Positions 1 through 12,975 of a stretch of DNA of 64,000 nt are shown here, piece after piece. Within the stretch, counting starts at the first letter, position 1, and every line of letters begins with the position of its first letter. The stretch lies in NCBI GenBank assembly GCA_021234155.1, contig JAJEKV010000010.1:14488463-14552462 (forward strand), read 5' to 3'. The DNA comes from Isoetes taiwanensis. Lineage: Eukaryota > Streptophyta > Lycopodiopsida > Isoetales > Isoetaceae. The notes under the pieces are model-generated. The model was not told the DNA's origin and searched no databases. It saw only the letters and a program-made list of their open reading frames with translations. The position numbers and the translations under genes are program-made.

Positions 1-546
1 TTGGTATGCTTCGTTCCGGTTACGTATTGCTGGAATATCTTTTATCGAGATGTCTTTGTTATCAATAGCCCGGCGAGAAGCCATAATACAAAGTTTTAGC
101 CATAATACAATATCTTTCCTTGATTATGAAACAAACACAACAAGGTCTTTGCGCCCGCGAGGAGAATTAGTGGCTTAAATCATAGTTCAAGTGTACGACA
201 ATCAATTCAAAACCATAACCAGAACATTTAGAAGCTTGAAATCCTCGTAGTCAGCTTGAACTACCTTTATCTTCAAAATCCCCTAAGTGGTGAACATCTC
301 TCTATTTTTGTTGTTGGGTAGAAAAGACCTTTAATAGAGGCCAATGGTAGGTGGGCATCCAGAGCTAGCCACCCACCAAACCACATAGAGATTCCATAGA
401 AGTCTTGGTGAAACAACATGGTTTCTCCAAGTCATGATCAAGAAGTGGGAAAGATTGAGATCTTTGAACTCCAATTTGAGAATCAATGAAGATGATGTAA
501 GTGTTCTATCACAATAAGGTGTCTTCCTAAATGTTGTAAAGGTTCA
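1..546. other. Intergenic, no gene seen
   Basis: No ORF with recognisable protein character and no clear repeat was found here. It is the left flank of the large inverted-repeat block and shows no similarity by eye to the right flank after 18680. Confidence 0.5.
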
Positions 547-609
547 TTCCTAGGATGGGTCTATGACACAATCATCGGCCCTTGATTGTGTCATAGGACT
601 ATCCTAGAA
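547..609. repeat. Short imperfect hairpin at the left edge of the palindromic block
   Basis: Arms at 547-574 and 583-609 are inverted copies (both read about TTCTAGGATnnnTCTATGACACAATCA) around an 8-base loop. The sequence TGATTGTGTC in the right arm also occurs at both centres of the big palindrome (about 6590 and 12985), which suggests these are related element ends. Confidence 0.6.
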
Positions 610-613
610 TACC

Positions 614-3600
614 AGTCTATTAGCGATAGCAATAGAACCCGACATCTGGATGGGGCCTTCCCTTCCTGTATTATCTCCTATTTATTTAGCCTTTTTCGTT
701 TTAGTTTGTCAGTTCTCTTGAGCTCCATTCATTTTCCTTTTAGCTCACAGGATTTTCCTATCACGGTGAAATCTATTTGCCTAGCGGGTAGCTTTGAATA
801 GATTAACTTTGCTTGGTTTCTCATCCATTGATGGTGTGTGCTTGTGGATCGTCCTTTCCTTGATTGCGTGCATCTACTTCCGTTCTTTGATTTTTAGTTT
901 ATGTTGTCATGCATCGGTTTCCCTTTTCTGCGATTTGGTGAATCTCACGATGGATTTCCTCTTTCTGTTTTTTTATTACGTGCCTGAAGCATCCGTTCTC
1001 TTCCTACGCTTGGTGGGTTTCATGGATCGTTTTCTATGGTCCCTTCTATGCCGCAAGCTTCTTTTCGTTCCACATTGACAAGATCTCTAAGGTTTTCCCG
1101 GCCCTTGGTTGGATGGGTTAAATGGTTGTGTTGCACTCCCTCTATCTTTACGATGTGTGTAATATTTGGGTGGTTGTGTTTTTCGTGTTTCTATATGCCT
1201 TTAGTTTCCGGATTATCGGGCTCAGCTTTGCCCTACATTACTTTGACCGAATCTTGCCAAGCATATTTATTTCTGATTTTGTTCTATAACATATCGATTA
1301 AGATTAACTTCTGATTGTTTTACCGTGTGTTTGGATGGAGAATGCGGCCTATTGGGCATGGGCCGGAATTCTTTGAATGAGGAGGCTTTATCTGCTTATT
1401 GGGATTTATAGCATTTTCCATTCTTCTTTTGATGGTCGGGCAATAATACCGGGTTGTGGATACTAATTGAGTCATTCATCACAGTTCCTCGTCAGCCTTC
1501 TAAAGCTAAGGCATTTCTCAAACTATCCTTTATCTTGGTGAATGGTTTTTGTATAAAAACTCGGTTCGAGAAGCTCTGGAAGCTACAGGATGTGAAATCT
1601 TACGGCTCCCAAGGAACCGGCAGAGGCGCCTCATGTTAGTGTTCGCGTACCTTTCTTTTCTTGCTTGGCGGCCTTTAGGATACACATATTTGCTTTCGAT
1701 TACGCTAATGGCCATTGTTGTGAACATTTGTGCTTTTACTGGCATTAGACTAAATTTCTAAAATCTTTGTTTTCACGATTGTGGTGATTCCGACTAAATT
1801 TCTAAAATCGCGCTGTTATTCACGGATTGTGGTGATTTGCACGATCTGTATCCGATTGGCCGATTCTATATGTTCTTGTTCCATTTCCGCGAGTCCCTGC
1901 AGCGGCATCAACTCACGCCCGTCATTGTCCCCTTTTTTTTGCGATCATAGCCATTTGCCGGTTATTGCTTAAGGCCCTTCATTCCTTAAAAGCTGCACCT
2001 TTCATGCCTCAAATGGTTGGGCCATAGAAATTTACCATGCAACCACTTCAGCCTCATCAAAACTTAAAAAACTTCCGCTTAGAATCTGGCCTGCCTCTTG
2101 TCTTGGGGATACGGGTGCCTCCTTTTTTGGCGCCTCTTGACTTGGGGATACGGACCTCGATCTTGTTATCTCTTTTCTTGATTCACGAAAATAAATGTTA
2201 AAAGGGTTGTAATGATGTTTAAAAGGGGCTTCGTTTTTGCGTTATCGGTCCCTAAGAGCTGGCTCTGGAACATCCCAGTGTTCTTTAATTTGTCTAGTTT
2301 CTTTCATATATATATATTGATGAGTGATTTTCATGGCATTTGTGTTACTAATATTTGTATGTTACGTTAGATGAGTTTCGTTATGATCGTGGGACCTCTC
2401 GGTACCACTACAATTCATATTGTGTTAGTACGCTGTAATTTTGTTTTTTTTCATGATTAGTCTTAATGCACCTATGGCCGTGGTTAGATTTGGACTTACA
2501 ACATTGTGTGCACCTAGTTGGGCACATGGGCCCGTCATTTGACTCCAACCATTTGTGACTCTTGGAAGCATTAGCGCCTAGTTCCGGGTGACTCCACTTA
2601 ATTATTGTTCTGCGGTGGTCTTACATTCGGTATTCCCCTTTTGCTGCCCGTATTCTCTCGGGCTTGTTCTTCTCTAGTCCAAATTTAGCCTTGCAAAGCG
2701 GTTTCTCCTCTTCGACATCGTTAGCCGGAGTTTCATGGAGTGCGATGCCTTGGGCTTTATATGCGATGTATACACTAGGTATCTTAAAATTCATTATTGT
2801 TAGTAGGATGCTCTTTAGCCACAATTTATGCGTGTTGTGCTTTCTTGTTATGTAGGTTGGCTAGAGTAAGCCGCTCCTTATGTATGTCTCCATTATCTCT
2901 GTAAAAGCTATAATGCGCACCCTCTGTTGTTTTGATGTATCCATTTGTAATGGGCACCCTCTAGCTCAGGTGGGAATCATTGCATGATTCCAAGCTTCTA
3001 GGTTGTTGGTTTAGCAATTATTTACGTTTTCTTTCGGCATGCTTTTTCATTATTCTCATATCCACGATTGCATCATTATGTCAATTTGCTCTAACCATGG
3101 CCAGGTCATTCATTTCTCCATCCCTCTTTACTTTTGGGGCTTGTGGTTTATCCTCACGATATTCTTGCGCTTGTAGCCCTTGTTGAGTTTAAGGTGGATT
3201 TACCCTTTATAACATTGGTCATGGGTTTGGCATTCCTTATCTCCAATTTTGACATTTTTTTGTAAGATTATTACGTTGGAAAGTTGGTCACGGGTTGATC
3301 ACGGCATATAGTCGAGAAATTCTTTGACAATTTTATTCTTCTTTGTGTAAAATTTTCCTTTCTAAATGCGGCTTTCTTCTTATTTGCCCTTAGTTCTCCC
3401 TTTATTCATGCTTTTGGATGGTCTCACATCTCGTTAATAGCTGATTTGCTTATTGTGCTTAGGGATTAATCATTCACTGTTGGTATTCATATTGCTCAGC
3501 GTCTTTTTGCTCTTTGATGCGGTTATCATGTCCCCTTATATGCTTTGTTTTTCCCTTACCGTGTTTTATCTTGTTTTATTTTTGCTATCTTAGTTTTTGG

Positions 3601-4138
3601 TTGTTGGGTTTGTTTCAATTCTTGGACTTCGATTATTTTTCATCTTTGGTGAGGCCCTCTTTTCTTTCGTATGTCTTGTAATATAAAGTTGGTTTGCCCT
3701 CTTTTTCTCTATCTTCGATTCTCACCCAGTTTTGTTGTCCATCCACTTGTTACTCTCTTGTGGCTCCCAGCACTTTGTTCTTCATTGGTCCATATGGCTT
3801 TTATCGTCTTGTTTGCACCGGTGACCGCTCTATTTTAGCTCATTCGTTTCTTTCAATTCCTTTGGACCAATTTGTTAAGCGATCCATTGATCTTGTTAGC
3901 CTCATGTCTTTGTTATTTTTCATGGTAGTTCTTTATCACGGTTGAAGTCGGGTTTTGCCCCCTTTTTCTTGCTTTTGTTTTATTTGTTTTTCCTTCATCC
4001 TATTGTGATGCCTCTTTGTATAGTTGAATTAGTTGACATTTGTTGTTCACTTGTATATGTTTGGTACCTTTGCTTAATATCACGGTATCCTTGTCGATTC
4101 GTTTTACGGTTTGAATTCGATTTTTGTCACCCGAGTTG
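614..4138 (+). repeat. Arm A, plus orientation (full copy)
   Basis: This T-rich stretch is inverted and repeated at 15186-18675, and in part at 9723-10752. No coding signal is convincing. Shared landmarks include TTGAGTTTAAGGTGG near 3185 and ATTGCATCATTATGTCAATT near 3068. Confidence 0.7.
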
Positions 4139-4703
4139 TGGCGTCCTTAAGGCCGAGAAGAGACCAAAAACCACCTAAACCGGTAACATCAACATATAAA
4201 ATTAAACCCCACATAACAACCAACACATAACAACCATTGTTGACATTATGGCAACACATAACTACCATTGACATTAATTAACACAACCATTGGGTCCAAC
4301 ACATTTAAATTAAAATCCCCTTAAGCCCCTTTGGTTTGGGTGCATATTCACGAGGGGGTGACTGGGGTGCTTGAAGTACATTGGATAGGCATATTCACCC
4401 ATATTCCTTAATACACCGTCATTAAAGTTTCTCGTTTGTGGGGTATGCAAGTACAAAATTTGCTATCTTGTATATAAGATTCATAAAATACTGCCGTTCC
4501 ATGAGAATACTATATGAGGTGATTTCCTTCGGTGCAAAAATATACAATTATGAGGGCTCCTACGGCCCTCGTCACCCGGAGTGTGAATATGCACCCAAAC
4601 CAAAGGGGTTTAGGGATTTTAATTTAAATGTTGGACCCAATGGTTGTGTTAATTAATGTCAATGGTAGTTATGTGTTGGTTGTTAATGTGTGGTTGTCAA
4701 TGA
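4139..4703. mobile_element. Fold-back element copy E1
   Basis: Left arm (about 4195-4370) and right arm (about 4570-4700) are near-identical inverted repeats of roughly 130 bp (AACCAACACATAACTACCAT and so on), around an AT-rich core. Three copies of this 0.6-kb element occur in the block at matching places. There is no ORF; it is probably a non-autonomous fold-back or MULE-type MITE. Target duplications cannot be placed. Confidence 0.6.
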
Positions 4704-6606
4704 AATTCATTTACAAAGCCCCTCTTAGTTGCATTCACTCTTTTGTTCTCGTGTTTGCATCTCTCTTCTCCATTGAATCCATTATTCTTTAGGGCTCCTT
4801 GTTTCTATGGTTGGTTACTGGAGTATGCTTAGTTTTTGGTTTTGTGGTCTTATCTCATGGTGGCTCCTATGGGCTTATGCTCGATCCAACTTTGTCATTA
4901 TTCATTCAATTTATTTGCGGCGTTTTGTCTCAGTAAGGTGTCACTCCTTAGCTTTCTTTGCTCAATTTGATTTAATGCGCCTATGTTGGGTTTAGGATTC
5001 TTCTTGTCCCTTTCTATGATGTTGCTCGTCCTCTTTGGTGTTTCCTTTGTTAGTTAATCTCATATTCTCGTTTCCTTTGGTTCTTTCCGATCATTGGTTA
5101 TTCTTTTCTCCATGGTTTCACGGTGTTGCATTTTGTTGAGTCCCCTTTTGTCCTTTTAACTCTTAGCCTTTCACACATGTATTTTGGTGCATGGGTTTTA
5201 GTTCTCCTTAAACTTTGTTGCTCTATTCCATACTTGCATATTACAACTTGACCTTCTCTCTTGCCATGATTCCTTATCTTTAACTTTGCCCGGCCATCAA
5301 TTTCTTATCATCCACGATTGTCCTATTTTGTTTCCTTCTTCCAATTGGCTTTTTGCCCCCATTCCTTTGTTCCATGTGTCCCATCCAACCATGTGGCTAT
5401 TCATTTCATTAGCTTCATTGGTTTCCAAGTAAGTTTTCATCCATGTGTCTCACTGTACCAAATGTTTTTTGCCTTAGTTTCTCATTGTTTCCTCATTCCT
5501 CTTGCCTTGACAATCCTCTTTCACCCCATTAATCCCCATTGCGGCTTTTCTTTCCTCCAAACTATTCATGTTACTTCCTTCAATTTCATTTTTGCTTTGT
5601 CTCATTGTTCCATCATCCTTGTGCCTCGGCTCTCCTCTTTGACCCCATTAATTTCTTTTGTGCCATTTCTTTCCTTGGGTGTCTAAGTGGTTCCATCCTT
5701 AGTATGTCATGGTTCCATCACTTGTCACAGCTTCACCTATCCTCTTTGACCCCATTGCTCCTTTGTGTAGGTACTCTTTATGCCCTTTGCTTCTGTTGCC
5801 TTATTTTCTTCATTTTTTGCTTTACCCCTTGATCCCATTGACTCCCTTGGTTCCTTTCGGCCCATCATGTTTTTGCGTGAATTTAGCCCCTATGATCATA
5901 TTATCATATTTATTTGCATCTTTGTATTACCAGTCATACGAACCATACATCGTCTTTTTTGTCTTTACCATATTTTATATTGCTCTGTTTTATTCTTTTG
6001 TTGGCCTTTGTTTGGGTCTTTCTTTGTTTTTTGCATATTTTCATTTTCCCTATTCTAGGGTTTTCTTATGCTCTGGGTCCTTTTTGAGTTTCCTTTGTGG
6101 ATTGATCTTAGATTCTCCGTTAGTTTTATTTATTTAGTCCATTTTGTTAGTTCTAGTTATTACCCACATTATGAATTCATTAGTTTCTCCGTCTAGTTCA
6201 TTTTGGTTCATTTTTTCATTTTGTCCTTTTGCTCCATATTTCTCCGATTCATTTCTTTGTTCTTTCTCCTTCGTCATTATCCTTTCCATCCATAGTTCCT
6301 TTCTCATATTTATCATTTGCTCCGATTTCTTGTTTGTCCTTTCTTTTCCATCCGCCATCACCTTAATCCTTATGTTCCTTTTTTATCATGTCTCCATTTG
6401 TTCAACTCCCTCTTTCTTCGTCTTAGTTCTTTTTGGCCTTTTGTTAATTATGTTTGCTGCTTAATTTGTGCGTTGTCTTGTTCTATTTTGCCCTTTCCTC
6501 CATTTGGTTCACTTTTTCTCATATTTTTCCTAGTCGGTCTAGTTTGCTCCTTTACAGTTGAGATAAGTTTCCTCTTCTGCTCGACCACTTGATTGTGTCC
6601 TGAGAC
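4704..6606 (+). repeat. Arm X plus spacer Y, plus orientation
   Basis: T-rich arm beginning TTCATTTACAAAGCCCCTCTT, repeated in plus orientation from 11246 and inverted at 6606-8040 and 12990-14617. The last ~200 bases (6400-6606, spacer Y) are absent from the paired arm directly across the turn and end in CACTTGATTGTGTC. Confidence 0.7.
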
Positions 6607-8040
6607 GGAACATGATAAAAAGGGAACAGGATGGAGTGATACAAGGGATGGAAAAGGACAAACAAAGCTGGAACAAATGATAAATATGAGAAAGGAACCA
6701 TGGGATGGAAAAGGATGTGAACAAGAAACAAGCGAAAGAAACGTGAACAAAAGGACAAATGAAAAAATGAACAAAATAGACAGGCGAAGCGACCTGAAGT
6801 TATAATGTAAAATACAGCTAAGAACGAATAAAAAATGGACTAAATAAATAAAACGCGAGTCGACTGACAAAGGAAACCGGGACCCATAGAAACCACAGAA
6901 TAGGAAAATGAAAATGCGATGAAAAACAAAAGAAATTGATAACAAAGGCCAACAAAAAAGAATCATGAGCCATAAAATATTAAAGGCAAAACGGATGTAT
7001 GGTTGAAAATTTGGTGTAATAAAATCATCGTCAGAATGCTCGAGATCCATAAAGGATAAATCCACCTCGCTGGTGAAATGAATAAAGTCAATAAGGATCG
7101 AAGTAAGCAAATAAATAAAGCGGTGAACATAAAACCTAAAGGATTAATAGGGTCAGGATAGGTGAAAACGGTGAAGTAATGGGTCCGCCGACAGGTCGTT
7201 AAACTGAACACAAAAATAAACAAAATTAAGGGTCAGAAGGCCGAGAGCACAAGGTGATGGAACAATGAATAAAGCAAAAGTAAGAATTGAAAATGTATAG
7301 ATCGTTTGAAATAGGATTAATAAATTGAGATTGTGGAAGAATGAAATGAAAGCAAAACTTTTTATTGGTCTGATGAAGTTTCGTTAAACAATAAAGCTAA
7401 TAAGAAATAGATAGTTGATTAAGGACAACATGGGTTTACCTAAAAAGGAATGGGGAGACAAAAACCAGTGGAAGAAACAAAATAAATCAGGGATGATAAA
7501 GTGATGATAGTGAGCAAAATAAGATAAGGAAACTGTGGCAGAAGAGAAGGTCAAGTTATCTAAGTATAAGTCGGCTGTAAAGTTCGCTCCTAAACATGTA
7601 AAATTCGGTCCGGAGCAAGGGGCCTGCTGGCTCCCATGGAAGATAACAAATGAAGAACCGGAACAACGAAATATAAAGATCTTTCTTTCAAAACATAAAA
7701 GAGACGTCATGGTTTCTCGAAAGGTTTCCGGCATTTCGGCTCTTTAAACAGACAAATCAAATTAATTTCGAGAGGTGACAGGACGATTGAGACAAAGCGT
7801 CGCAAATAAATTGAATAGACAATGACAAAGTTGGTGGTATAAGCCCGCAGAACCAATTTCTATGAGATAAGACCACAAAAACAAAAACGCAAACATATCT
7901 GGCAACCATAGAAACAAAGGAGCCTAAAGAATAATGGGATGAATGGAGAGAGAGATGCTGGCTCACGAGAATTTCAGAGTAGATGTGAAGAGGGCTTTAA
8001 TAAATGAATTATGATGCCAAAGTGCAAAAGCTTGAATCGA
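6607..8040 (-). repeat. Arm X, minus orientation
   Basis: This is the inverted copy of about 4710-6400. The turn at 6606 is abrupt: the sequence passes from spacer Y straight into the complement of about 6375-6395. A Lys-rich 70-codon ORF lies at 7535-7747, but the matching place in the other arms does not keep it, so I do not call a gene. Confidence 0.65.
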
Positions 8041-8560
8041 CTAAAATATATGCAACAAAAATATATATGAATCAAAAGACCTGTAGTGAGTACCATGAGC
8101 AACCATTACAAGTGCACCAAGGCGTAAGGGTGGAGTGCCACGATCAACTTTCGTTACAAGCGTCTTGACATGAAAAAGGGGGACAACGTCATGAATATGT
8201 AGCATAATAGGGGTTTTCTTTACGTGTTTTAATGCGCTTTTCACTAAGGTTTTCTATGGTTCGTGATGTATTGAATGGATGTCTTGTCGTGCATCTAGAG
8301 TGCACCGTTCGAGCCGTGATTTTGGCCTTTTTTCGTGGTCCAGCGACCGTGGCTCCCTTGACAAAGCCATTAGCGTGGTGCGTAATGGTCGATAGCGATG
8401 GCTCCGCAATAGCTCTTTTTTGTGTGTGTGGTGCGTAATGGTGACAATGGCTCTATGAAAGTCACTCTTTGTGTGGTGCGTAATGGGCATGAAGGGCGCA
8501 TGTGAGTCACGGTTCCCGCCCGACAACACATTTCCTTATTATAACTTTTTTGATCGAGCT
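8041..8560 (-). repeat. Segment C, minus orientation, with GTGGTGCGTAATGG repeats
   Basis: Three copies of GTGGTGCGTAATGG, about 45-55 bases apart, lie at about 8377, 8430 and 8476. The segment is the inverted counterpart of 10760-11246, where a related motif (GAGCCGTTGGTTGTTGACC) also occurs three times. Confidence 0.6.
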
Positions 8561-9088
8561 CACATTTGAGATGATTTTTTGTGCGTTGGAAAGCTCTCTC
8601 CGAGATCTTTTTGATAATTATTGTGATATGGATATGTTTGGTTAAAGTTATCTATGCTAAAACAGCAATTTCCGGCCGGGTTTGAGTAGGCTTTTATATC
8701 CTACGACTGATTATCGAAAGTTAGCATGTGAATATTGTTTTATGGCCCATTCCAGAATGAAGCACGCAAAAAATTACCATACATTTTAAGATTTTGAGGC
8801 TTCTAGATCCTTGTGCTAACAAGCAGAAAAGTTCCACTTTGGTTTCTCACAGAATCCATGGAATGAGTTCTTTGTGCTTTCAGGTTGCAAAATGTTTGTG
8901 TATGGGTGTTGCAAACTTTATGACTTCGGAATAATGGGAGTTGAAAATGCACTCTATCTTTATGGTAACTTTTACTTATGTTCTATTTGTTTTATTGTGA
9001 TAGAGATTAAAAGCTACAGTGATAAAAGCCTCAATGATTTCTAGTTTTTTCTGGTTTGAATTCTAAAATTTTTGTCTCTCGCAGGAAT
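8561..9088. other. Central unique spacer of the palindromic block
   Basis: No gene is seen. It is the only long part of the block without an evident inverted partner. It contains GATCGAGCT...GAAAGCTCTC-type sequence, a style often found in plant transposon remnants. Confidence 0.4.
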
Positions 9089-9722
9089 GGCGTCCTTGGG
9101 CGAAGGAACCGAAAAAACTTTGCAACACAAACCATTAGCATCGAACATATAAAGAATTAAACCCCACATAACAACCAACACATAACAGCCATTGACATTA
9201 ACAACCAACACTAACTACATTGGTAATTAACACAACCATTGGGTCCCAACACATTTTAATTAAAATCCCACTTAAACCCCCTTTGGTTTGGGTGCACTTC
9301 ACCGAGGGGTGGCGTGAGACATGAGCCCTCATAATTGTATTTTGCGTATAGAGTAATACCGTATAGTATTAGCGAAATCTTATTTGAATCTTGTTATACG
9401 GTATAAAATTTTGTCTTTATACCCACAAGCGAGAGAACTTTAAATGCGGTGTAGACCAGGAATAGGGGTGAATATGCCTATCCAGCGAAGTATAGGTGCC
9501 CAGATATTGAATATCTGCAAACCAAGGGGGTTTAAAGAGTTTTAATTTAAATGTGTTGGACGATGGTTGTGTTAGTGTATCAATGGTAAGTTATGTGTTG
9601 GTTGTTAATGTCAATGGTTGTTATGTAATTTGGTTGTTATGTGTGGGGTTTAATTTTTATATGTTGGATGTTAATGGTTTGTGTTGCAAAAAAAGTTTTT
9701 AGCCGCCGAGGGCCTTAAGAAC
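9089..9722. mobile_element. Fold-back element copy E2
   Basis: This is the best-preserved of the three copies. The outer ends are GGCGTCCTTGGGCG...AACTTTGCAACACAAACCATTA (9089-9140) and its complement at 9670-9722. Inner arms again carry AACCAACACATAAC. The copy is close to the midpoint of the whole block. Confidence 0.6.
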
Positions 9723-10752
9723 ATCTAGCCCCACCGGTGAGAATAATTTTAGAATTGAGCAGGCAATGCGCACAAGGATCTTGCATATTAAGCAAAGATA
9801 CCAAGCGGATAAGCATGCCAAGTGAACAAATGTCAACTAATTCAGCTATATGGCGGTAGTGTGCATCACAATAGGACTTGAAGGAAAGCTCATCAGCTCA
9901 AAAAGCTCTGCGAAAAGGGGAACAAACGTGAACCAGGATAAAGAACTACCATGAAAAATAACAAAGACAATAGGGCTAACAAGATCAATGGATCAAGCGA
10001 ACCGAGTGGGGTCAAAGGTGAAAAGAGGAAACAGATAGACTAAATAGATGGACAATGGAACCGCAAACAGGCAGTATAAAACCATATGGACCAATGAAAG
10101 AACAAAGAGATCGTCAGGAGTCCACAAAGAGAGTAACAAGGATGGACAACAAACCAAAAGTGAGAATCGAAGATGAAAAAGATAAACTCTTTCGAACCGC
10201 CGAAAGTGAAAGAACCTCGCAAAGATAAAATCAATGAGAATCAAAGGTAAGATCGCTCTTCCGCTCCGTGCTCATCGCTCGTCACTCTGAAAATACTCAA
10301 GGGGACATGATAACGAATCAAGAGCAAAAAGAGCGTTGAGCAATATGAGCCTGACAGTGAAATGATGCCATCTGACAATAAGCAAATCGGGCTATTAGCG
10401 AATCGCGATAGGATCATCAAAGCATGAATAAAGGGAGAACTAAGGGCAAAATAAGAAGAAAGCGGCGAAAGGAAAATTTTACAAAGAAGAACAAAAATTG
10501 TCAAGAATTTCGACCCATATGCGAGATCAACCCGGACCAACTTTCAACAAGTCTTTACAAAAATGTCAAAATTGGAATAGGGAATGCCAAACCCATGACC
10601 AATGTTATAAAGGGTAACCACCTTAAACTCAGCAAAGGGCGAAGTGCAAGAATACGTAGATAAACGACAAACCCCAAAGTAAAGAGGATGGAGAAAATGA
10701 ATGACTGCCATGGTTAGAGCAAATTGACATAATGATGCAATCGTGGATATGA
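9723..10752 (-). repeat. Arm A, minus orientation, truncated
   Basis: Inverted copy of about 3050-4138. It stops abruptly in a sequence reading AATAATGAAGCACG near 10755, whereas the full copy at 16100-16270 runs on. Confidence 0.65.
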
Positions 10753-12975
10753 AATAATGAAGCACGTTATACCAGCGCCTGAGGAGGCTGTTGTGAGCCG
10801 TTCGGTTGTTGACCGTTATGCCTGCACACCTGAAAGAACTTTGTTGAGCCATTGGTTGTTGACCGTTATGTTGCTAAGAACTTGTTGTGAGCCGTTGGTT
10901 GTTGACCATTGGAAAAAGAACAAATCAATGGCACCGAGAATGTGGTGCGCACTCTGAATGTAGCGTTAATTGCTCCGTTTGAATACGTCCGCAATCATAG
11001 GGAAAACGCTTAGTGGCGTGCAAAACACAAAACCCGCATTATTATATACATATTCATGATGTTTGGTCCCCTTTCATGCTGCGCAGCTTACTTACTTGTG
11101 GGTTGATCGTGGTACCCACCCTTCGTCTTGGTGCACTCTTGCATGGGTTGCTCATGGTACTCCCGCAGGGGGCTCACTTTGATTCGTTGTATATATTTTT
11201 GTTGCATACTCTTTTGAGTCGATTCAAGCAGTATTTGGCATCATAATTCATTTACAAAGCCCCTCTTCATTGCATTCACTTTGTTCTCGTGTTTGCATCT
11301 CTTCTCCATTCATATCGGCTATTCTTTGGGCTCCTTGTTTCTATGGTTGGTTACTAGATATGCTTCGTAGTTTTTGGTTTTGGTCTTTATCTCATGAAAT
11401 TGGCTCCTATGAACTTTATCTTTCGGTCAACTTTGTCATTATTCGTTGAATTTATTTCAGGCGTTTTGTCTCCTTTGTCAGGTGTCGCTCGCGACTTTTC
11501 TTTTCCCGATTTGATTTGTGTCGCGCCTATGTTGGGTTTAGTTCTTCTTGTCCACTTTCTATGTTCGTTTATCGTCCTGCTTTGGGTGTTTCCTTTGTTA
11601 GTTAATCTCGCCATTACCGTTTAGTTCCTTTGGTTCTTTCGATCGGTAGTTATTCTTTTCACTCCATAGTTTACGGTGTTCTTGAGTCCCCTTTTGCGTC
11701 CTTGCAACTCTTAGCCTTTTCACACATGTGTTTTGGTATGGGTTTTTAGTTCTCCTTAAACTTTGTTGCTCTATTCCATACTTATATTACAACTTGACGC
11801 TTCTCTCTTGCCACAGTTCCTTGTCTTTATTACTTTGCCCGGCCATCATCAATTTCTTATCATCCGATTGTCCTATTTGTTTCCTTCTTCCAATTGGCTT
11901 TTGCCCCCATTCCTTTGTTCCATGCTGTCCCAATCAACCATGTAGCCTAATTCATTTCATTAAACTGTTGGTTTAGAAACGAGTTTTTAATCCATGTGTC
12001 TCCTTTGTGCGAAATGTTTTTGCCTTAGTTTCTCATTGTTTCCTCATTCCTCTTGCTTGACAATCTCTTTTCACCCCATTAATCCCCATTAAGCTTTTTC
12101 TTTTCCCTCAAACTATTCATGTTACTTCCTTCAATTTCATTTTTGCTTTACTGAGCCTCCTCATTGTTCCATCACTCCTTGTTATATAACTCTCCTCAGC
12201 ATTTATTGAATTTCTTTGTGCATTTCTTTCCTTGGGTGTCTAAATTAGTTCCATCCTTAGTATGTCATGGTTCCATCACTTATAAACTTCCCACCTACTC
12301 TTATTTATTAACTCCTTTGTGTAATGCCTCTTATGCCTTGCTATTTGCCTTATTTTTCTTCATTTTTGCTTTACCTTGATCCATTGACTCCCTTGGTTTC
12401 CTTTCGACCCCATCATGTTTTGCATTAATTTAGTCCCTATGATCCTATTATCCATGACTTTATTTGCATCTTTGTATTACCGGTCCTTCGAACCATACAT
12501 CGTCTTTTTGTCTTTTACCATATTTTATGTGCTTTCTGTTTATTCTTTTTATTTGGCCTTTGTTGGGTCAATTTTTCTTTGTTTTTTCACGTATTTTTCA
12601 TTTCCCTATTCTAGGGTTTTCTTATGGAGTCCTTTTGGGGTTTCCTTTGTCGGTTAGATCTTAGATTCTCGTTAGTTTTTTTTATTTATTTAGTCCATTT
12701 TTTGTTGGATTTCTAGTTTACTTTTACATTATGGAATTTCGTTAATGGGTTTCTCGTCTAGTTCATTTTTAGTTTCATTTTTCATTTGTCCTTTTGCTCC
12801 ATGTTTCTCGGTTGTTTCTTTGTTCTTTCTCCTTAAGTCATTATCCTTTTCCATCCCATGGTTCCTTTCTCATATTTATCATTTTGCTCCGGTTCTTGTT
12901 TGTCCTTTCTTTTCCATCCCTTGCATCACCTTAATCCTTATGATGCCCCGCTTTTTTATCATGTCTCCAGGTCAC
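10753..12975 (+). repeat. Segment C and arm X, plus orientation
   Basis: 10760-11245 is the plus-strand counterpart of 8041-8560. 11246-12975 repeats arm X (compare 4706-6400). It joins arm A(-) directly at 10752, so C plus X here is a second, oppositely oriented unit. It ends at ATCATGTCTCC and lacks spacer Y. Confidence 0.65.

Noticed and set aside
6560-6610. Long-read adapter sequence at the palindrome turn
   Set aside because: Searched by eye at both turns; no adapter-like sequence is present, so the artefact idea stays unproven.
586-7223. Many Phe/Leu/Ser-rich ORFs on both strands (for example 5318-5686, 5709-6137, 6448-7110 minus)
   Set aside because: They are readings of T-rich low-complexity arms, are not conserved between arm copies, and have no domains.
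7535-7747. Lys-rich 70-codon ORF
   Set aside because: The equivalent position of the other arm has no such ORF, so it is likely chance within the noisy repeat.
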